Assembly: GCA_943361925.1 (NCBI GenBank)
Contig: CALRIT020000011.1
Span: 1 to 64,000 of the forward strand
Origin: CAISCU01 sp943361925
Lineage (GTDB): Bacteria; Bacteroidota; Bacteroidia; UKL13-3
Direction: 5' to 3'
DNA: 64,000 nucleotides
The notes beneath the pieces were generated by a model that was not told where the DNA came from, made no database searches, and worked only from the letters and a program-made list of their open reading frames with translations. Of the stretch, positions 59,475-64,000 are shown piece after piece. The number at the start of each line of letters is the position of its first letter. Within the stretch, counting starts at the first letter, position 1. The translations under genes were made by a program, and so were the position numbers.

Positions 59475-61484
59475 TTACTTACTCATACTCTCCAATAAAA
59501 TTTTCAAGCTTTCGTCCAGAATCAAATTTGGCTCAACTTTATTGGTTTCTTTTATTTTCTTTCTTTCCTCATCTCTTTTCTTCTTGCGGGCATCTTCAGC
59601 ATTTAATTCAGCTTTGTAAGTTTCTTCGTTTAAACTTGTGTAATTTTTCTCTTTTGCTTCATTAAACAATTTAATGTCTTCTAGTAAATAAGCATACTCA
59701 GGTTCACTTTTCATTCTATTGAGGTGAGATGCTTTTAATGAGTTGATGGCTGATTTGTTGTCAGGAAGTGCTTTGTAAGAAACAGCTGCAATTTCATCGT
59801 AAGGAAGCGCGTATTTGCTTGCTTCTTCACCATATTCTTTTGCTGCATAAATCGATGGGAATTCAATATCAGGAATCACGCCTTTGTGTTGAGTGCTTCC
59901 TCCTGAAATACGGTAAAATTTAGCAATGGTAATTTTAACCTGACCTAATTTTTTTCCATCCATCATCATAAACTGATTCAAATCGGTCATGTTTTGAACT
60001 GTACCTTTTCCAAAAGTTTTTTCTCCAACTATAATTCCTCTATGGTAATCTTGAATTGCTGCTGCAAAAATTTCTGATGCTGAAGCGCTAAATCTATTCA
60101 CCATTACCATCATTGGGCCATCCCAAAAGATATTATCATCTCTGTCTTCTTCAGAATTCGCAACGCCATAAGCATCTTTAACTTGAACAACTGGTCCCTT
60201 TTTGATGAATAATCCGGTTAATTCAACAGCTTCCTGTAAAGAACCTCCGCCATTGTTTCTTAGGTCGATAATAAAGGCTTCAGCTGAATCTTTTTTCAGT
60301 TCAGAAATCAATCTTTTTACATCTTTTGTCGTGCTTTTGTAATTTGGATCTTTACGTTGCATACCGGCAAAATCAAGGTAAAAAGTAGGAATGCTAATCA
60401 CCCCAACCTTAATTTTCTTCCCGTTTAATTCAGCTTCTTTAATACTTCCTTTTGCACTTTGATCTTCCAATACAATTTTATCACGTGTGATTTCAATAAT
60501 TTGAGTTTTAGCATTGGTAGCATCTGCAGCAATAATTTCTAAACGAACAATGGTTCCTTTTTTTCCTCTGATTAAAGATACAACATCATCAATTCTCCAA
60601 TCTAAAATACTTACCATTTCACCATCTTTTCCTTGTCCAACTGCCACAATTTTATCGTTGGCATGTACTAGTTTACTTCTATCAGCCGGACCACCTTTTA
60701 CTACTTCACGAATTTTGGTGTATTCATTTTCTGTTTGAAGTGTAGCACCAATTCCTTCCAGACTTAAACTCATGCTGGTATTAAAATCCTCAGCCATTCT
60801 TGGTGAAAAGTAATTGGTATGAGGGTCGGCAATTTCTGTTAATGAATTAGCGAAAAATGAAAATACATCTTCATTTTTGGTTTTACTTAGCTGTTTTAAA
60901 AGATTATCGTAACGTTTAGTTAAATCAGTTGCACAAACTTTTGGGTCTTTTCCTCCTGATTTTAGTTGTAAAAACTCCATTTTAATTTTCCTTTTCCACA
61001 ACAAATCATATTCTTTATAATTTAAACACCAGCTGGCATTTTCTCTATTGGTTAAAAGAGAATCTTTGGTGGTAAAATCAAAATTTGACTTCAATAAATC
61101 TTTCGTGAAATAAATTCTTTCTTCCAAACGCTTCTGGTACAAATTGTACATGTCAAAAGCCTTTTGAACATTTCCCATCATCAAATCATCATCTAATTTA
61201 TAACGGAATTGTTCAAATTGCTCAATATCCTGTTTTAGGAAATACATTTTTCCCGGATCTAAATTCTCCAAGTAAGCATCCAATAAATTAGATGAAAGTT
61301 TATCGTCGATACTTAATTTTCTTAAATGATATGAATTAAGAATCTGTCCTACTAATTGGTATAATACAGGATGTTGAGATTCCGGTTCGAAGTTTTTTAA
61401 AACTACTTTGGTACTGTCGTTTGCAAAAACAGATGATGTTAAAGCAAATACCGATAGGGTGATGGCAACAAATATTTTTCTCAT
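59475..61484 (-). CDS. C-terminal processing peptidase (S41, Tsp/Prc type)
   Basis: A 669-aa periplasmic protease with a signal peptide (MRKIFVAITLSVFALTSSVFA). An N-terminal helical domain (25-230) is followed by a PDZ domain (about 245-330) and the S41 core. The nucleophile Ser is in NRFSASASEIFAAAIQDY and the Lys in GEKTFGKGTVQNM. The C-terminal domain of unknown role (about 540-669) is rich in Lys and Glu. It trims unstructured C-termini of envelope proteins. Confidence 0.95.
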   Translation of the reverse strand: MRKIFVAITLSVFALTSSVFANDSTKVVLKNFEPESQHPVLYQLVGQILNSYHLRKLSIDDKLSSNLLDAYLENLDPGKMYFLKQDIEQFEQFRYKLDDDLMMGNVQKAFDMYNLYQKRLEERIYFTKDLLKSNFDFTTKDSLLTNRENASWCLNYKEYDLLWKRKIKMEFLQLKSGGKDPKVCATDLTKRYDNLLKQLSKTKNEDVFSFFANSLTEIADPHTNYFSPRMAEDFNTSMSLSLEGIGATLQTENEYTKIREVVKGGPADRSKLVHANDKIVAVGQGKDGEMVSILDWRIDDVVSLIRGKKGTIVRLEIIAADATNAKTQIIEITRDKIVLEDQSAKGSIKEAELNGKKIKVGVISIPTFYLDFAGMQRKDPNYKSTTKDVKRLISELKKDSAEAFIIDLRNNGGGSLQEAVELTGLFIKKGPVVQVKDAYGVANSEEDRDDNIFWDGPMMVMVNRFSASASEIFAAAIQDYHRGIIVGEKTFGKGTVQNMTDLNQFMMMDGKKLGQVKITIAKFYRISGGSTQHKGVIPDIEFPSIYAAKEYGEEASKYALPYDEIAAVSYKALPDNKSAINSLKASHLNRMKSEPEYAYLLEDIKLFNEAKEKNYTSLNEETYKAELNAEDARKKKRDEERKKIKETNKVEPNLILDESLKILLESMSK

Positions 61485-61559
61485 TGAATGCAATGTAATG
61501 AAATTCTTAATTGAGCTAAGATTTTTTTAGATGATTGGTTTTTGTGGTGCTTAAAAGGA

Positions 61560-62120
61560 CTAAAAATTGGTTTTGAATATCCTGATAGCAATACTTAATA
61601 GTACAATTCCGAAGAATTTTCTGATTAAAGAAAGACCTGAATCACCTAATTTTTTCTCAATCCAAGAGCTTGAGCGTAAAACAATATAAACAAAAAGTAA
61701 ATTTATTAGCAATCCCAACACAATATTTGGCAAAGTATATACTGCTCTCATAGAAATTATCGTTGTGAGAGTTCCCGAACCAGCAATAATTGGAAATGCA
61801 ATAGGAATAATGCTTCCGGTTTTTTCGCTTGGGTCGTTTTTAAGTAATTCAATTCCTAATATCATTTCTAAACCAATAATAAATATGACAATTGAACCTG
61901 CAATGGCAAACGACTGAATATCAACGCCAAATAAACCAAGGAAGCTTTTTCCTAAAAATAGAAAAAGTACCATTAATGCTCCCGCAGCCAAAGTTGCTTT
62001 GCCACTATCCAGGTGTTTCTGCCTGTTTTTGATGGTGATAATAATGGGTAATGCGCCAATAATATCAATAATGGCAAAAAGGGTAAGTGTGATGGTGGTA
62101 ATATCTTGAATTGAAAACAT
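61560..62120 (-). CDS. MarC-family membrane protein
   Basis: A 186-aa protein with six membrane segments: FAIIDIIGALPIIITIKN, GLFGVDIQSFAIAGSIVIFIIGLEMILG and SIIPIAFPIIAGSGTLTTII are the MarC motifs. Its transport role is unproven; despite the name it has no part in multiple-drug resistance. The start at 62120 lies 3 nt after a perfect TATCTTTG box. Confidence 0.93.
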   Translation of the reverse strand: MFSIQDITTITLTLFAIIDIIGALPIIITIKNRQKHLDSGKATLAAGALMVLFLFLGKSFLGLFGVDIQSFAIAGSIVIFIIGLEMILGIELLKNDPSEKTGSIIPIAFPIIAGSGTLTTIISMRAVYTLPNIVLGLLINLLFVYIVLRSSSWIEKKLGDSGLSLIRKFFGIVLLSIAIRIFKTNF

Positions 62121-62123
62121 GCT

Positions 62124-62131
62124 GCAAAGAT
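62124..62131 (-). promoter_or_regulatory. -7 box of the marC-type gene, leaderless
   Basis: On the minus strand TATCTTTG, 3 nt before the ATG at 62120, is a perfect consensus -7 box. Confidence 0.65.
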
Positions 62132-62169
62132 AGCTTTGCACTTATTTAAATAATGAATAATTTGCAACC

Positions 62170-62919
62170 GTGCGATTTTTAAAAACATTTGGAATACATA
62201 TACTGCTAATTGCAGTTGTTTTATACCTGCTTACCTGGGTGGCAGCGGGATTTTTAAGTAGTTATACTCGTCATGGTCAGTATCTTACGCTGCCTAATTT
62301 AAAAGGACTTCCTATTGAAGAAGCAGAAAAAGTACTGAATGAAAAGCAACTGAGGTTCATCATTACCGATACAGTTTTTGTGGATGGAATGCCAAAATCT
62401 GCCGTGGTTGAGCAAAATCCTATACCCAATTCCAAGGTAAAAACAGGTAGAATTATTTATTTAAGCATCAATTCCACAAGTTCTGCAACTGTAATTATGC
62501 CTAATTTAATAAATAGTTCACTTCGATACGCCGAAACTGTTTTAGGTGGAATGGGTTTACGTTTAGGTGATGTAACCTACAAGCCGGATATTGCTCAAAA
62601 TGCAGTTTTAGACCAATCGTGGGGTGGACAAAGTATTCAACCCGGAACCAGAATTCCCAAAGGTGCAGCAATTAATTTAGTGGTTGGTGATGGAAGCGGC
62701 GGAGCTTTAGTTTCGATGCCTGATTTAACCGGTTTGAGTTTGCTTGATGCAACAAAAGTTATTGAAGGTTCTATGCTTCAATTAGGTGCTGTTGTTTATG
62801 AGGGTGCTGTTTCTGATAGTTCAAAAGCAGTTGTTATTCGTCAAAATCCTCCTTTTTCAGAAAGTTCAAGCATCCGCAGTGGCGAAATGGTTGACGTTTT
62901 TTTATCAGTTAAAAAATAA
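62170..62919 (+). CDS. PASTA-domain protein
   Basis: A 249-aa protein with one N-terminal membrane segment (about 7-30) and three PASTA repeats (about 40-105, 108-175 and 180-249). Repeats read LPNLKGLPIEEAEKVLNEKQLRFIITDT, MPNLINSSLRYAETVLGGMGLRLGDVTY and MPDLTGLSLLDATKVIEGSMLQLGAVVY. PASTA repeats bind peptidoglycan. No kinase or penicillin-binding domain is present. The start is a GTG; a -7-like box (TAATTTG) ends about 5 nt upstream. The stop codon overlaps the next start. Confidence 0.88.
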   Translation: MRFLKTFGIHILLIAVVLYLLTWVAAGFLSSYTRHGQYLTLPNLKGLPIEEAEKVLNEKQLRFIITDTVFVDGMPKSAVVEQNPIPNSKVKTGRIIYLSINSTSSATVIMPNLINSSLRYAETVLGGMGLRLGDVTYKPDIAQNAVLDQSWGGQSIQPGTRIPKGAAINLVVGDGSGGALVSMPDLTGLSLLDATKVIEGSMLQLGAVVYEGAVSDSSKAVVIRQNPPFSESSSIRSGEMVDVFLSVKK

Positions 62920-64000
62920 TGAATTTGAAAAATATCAGATTTTTTTTAGGATTAATTTTATCGTTGATTTATAGTCAATCGTTTGCCCAAGAAGTATTAG
63001 TACCTCTTAAAAGCAATCCGGCTTTATTCAATGCTGATTTTAATTCTACTACAAAAACGAGTCTTAGAAAAAAAGCAAGTTTGGCTTTGCCTTTTGTTGA
63101 TTTTTTCGAAAGAGGAAATCAGCCAAACAATACTAGGTGGACAGACTCTTCAACCACAATTTTAAATAGATACCTGATTTTTGATTCTTATAATGAAACC
63201 GGACAAGTTTATTCAGGTGTAAATGGAATTGCCGATAGACTAACTTCAAAAGCTATTGATTTAAGTTCATCTTCAGGAAATTTGGTTTTGAGTTTTAATA
63301 TCCAGGCCGGAAATAGTTTTGTAGATGGTGATAGCATTGTTTTGGAAGCTTTGTCTGCCAACCAAGTTTGGACAACAATCTGGTCGGCAGGAGCAATTTT
63401 GAAAACACCAAGAGAAATTTATCTTTTAATTGATCCTAGTGTTTTTAAAGGTTCAAATTTTAGTTTTAGATTTAGTTTTTTAACCAATTTTGATGAAAAT
63501 AAAGTTGAATCTTTTATCCTAAGTAAACTGGTTTTAGCCAATCAAATTCCATTGCCATTTTATTCTTCATTACAAAATGGTGTTTCTTTTAACCAAGCTT
63601 TTGCAGGTCCCGATATTACAACTGAATCAATTAAAACTGGTTCGTTTATGGGACAAGGATTTGTTTTTGATGCTTTAAATGCAAATAATATCGCTTATAC
63701 AGGTTCTTATGGTGGTGCAGATACATTGTTTATGCATTCAATTCCTGTATCAGCTTATCCTGCAGGCGATTCATTGTTTTTAGGTTTTTCAGTCGAAGCG
63801 CTTTCAGGAGCCAAAAGCACAGATAGTTTAATATTAGAATTTAGAAACAATTTGGGAGTATGGACACGCCAATCGGTATTTCATCTTCAAAATAATTCCG
63901 GAAACAGAGATTACCAGATTTTTGTGAATTCAGGCAGAAATCGCCATCCTTTTTTTAGAGCAAGATGGATTCTGAAATCAGCTTTATCGACTAATGATAC
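62919..64000 (+). CDS. secreted protein, truncated by the window edge
   Basis: An open reading frame of at least 360 codons running off the end. It starts at an ATG that overlaps the PASTA gene stop codon by one base. It has a signal peptide (residues 1-24, ending SQSFAQ) and beta-rich repeated Ser/Asn-rich segments (SSSSGNLVLSFNIQAGNSF, PVSAYPAGDSLFLGFSVEALSG) as seen in large T9SS-exported surface proteins. The C-terminal sorting tail would lie outside the window. No enzymatic motif is visible. Confidence 0.7.
   Translation, partial: MNLKNIRFFLGLILSLIYSQSFAQEVLVPLKSNPALFNADFNSTTKTSLRKKASLALPFVDFFERGNQPNNTRWTDSSTTILNRYLIFDSYNETGQVYSGVNGIADRLTSKAIDLSSSSGNLVLSFNIQAGNSFVDGDSIVLEALSANQVWTTIWSAGAILKTPREIYLLIDPSVFKGSNFSFRFSFLTNFDENKVESFILSKLVLANQIPLPFYSSLQNGVSFNQAFAGPDITTESIKTGSFMGQGFVFDALNANNIAYTGSYGGADTLFMHSIPVSAYPAGDSLFLGFSVEALSGAKSTDSLILEFRNNLGVWTRQSVFHLQNNSGNRDYQIFVNSGRNRHPFFRARWILKSALSTND

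Overview
The window is an AT-rich stretch of a Bacteroidota chromosome. The lineage is supported by -7 promoter boxes of the TAnnTTTG type, by proteins with type IX secretion (T9SS) C-terminal sorting tails, and by family content typical of the phylum (DUF4296, DUF2490, DUF2147, LruC-domain lipoproteins, YkuD_2 transpeptidase, split YeeE/YedE pair). Haem-c proteins, a cytochrome c maturation cluster, peroxidases and sulfur-oxidation genes suggest a respiring, free-living organism. I cannot assign genus or species.

Layout. 1-2.4 kb: 5S rRNA with terminator, a LexA-like XRE/S24 regulator, a Crp/Fnr regulator and a secreted SRPBCC protein with an FNR-type box in front. 2.4-6.8 kb: a three-gene SMC-kleisin-KITE (MksBEF-like) operon. 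6.9-10.8 kb: housekeeping genes (zinc-ribbon protein, YggS, DUF4296 lipoprotein, MutS2). 11.4-16.7 kb: two tandem LruC lipoprotein genes with near-identical 3' halves, matching -24/-12-like promoter motifs, very long stem-loop terminators and degenerate heptanucleotide repeats. 16.7-31.8 kb: MurI, two Fic proteins, a pectate-lyase-like T9SS protein, glutathione peroxidase, BON/SDR/OYE genes, a MauG-like peroxidase with a small cytochrome, an L,D-transpeptidase-like protein, and an ECF sigma operon.

32-40 kb: a T9SS protein, then a six-gene sulfur-compound oxidation and transport cluster (TauE, persulfide dioxygenase-rhodanese, two YeeE/YedE halves, TsdA-like dihaem cytochrome, SoxB-like hydrolase). 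40.6-42.8 kb: a solitary, very AT-rich gene encoding a DEDDh exonuclease fused to an unusual reverse transcriptase whose YxDD box reads VADE. It is the strongest candidate for an under-described, probably anti-phage, system. 43-47.9 kb: envelope proteins, including a gene that appears to have been inserted between two operon neighbours, leaving a 72-bp duplication of the preceding gene's 3' end.

47.9-51.7 kb: cytochrome c maturation (CcmC, a small CcmD missing from simple ORF lists, CcmE, CcmF). 51.8-55.1 kb: EF-P with an Asn at its loop tip, a START protein, a candidate small RNA between convergent genes, RarA and an RlpA-like protein. 55.1-58.6 kb: DsbA-like protein, HxlR regulator and an arsenic-resistance operon (arsR, acr3, arsenate-reductase-like) with three matching operators. 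58.6-64 kb: C-terminal processing protease, MarC, a PASTA protein and a secreted protein cut by the window edge. Several genes (CcmC, CcmF, RlpA-like, MarC) have a -7 box 3-6 nt before the start codon and so probably give leaderless mRNAs.
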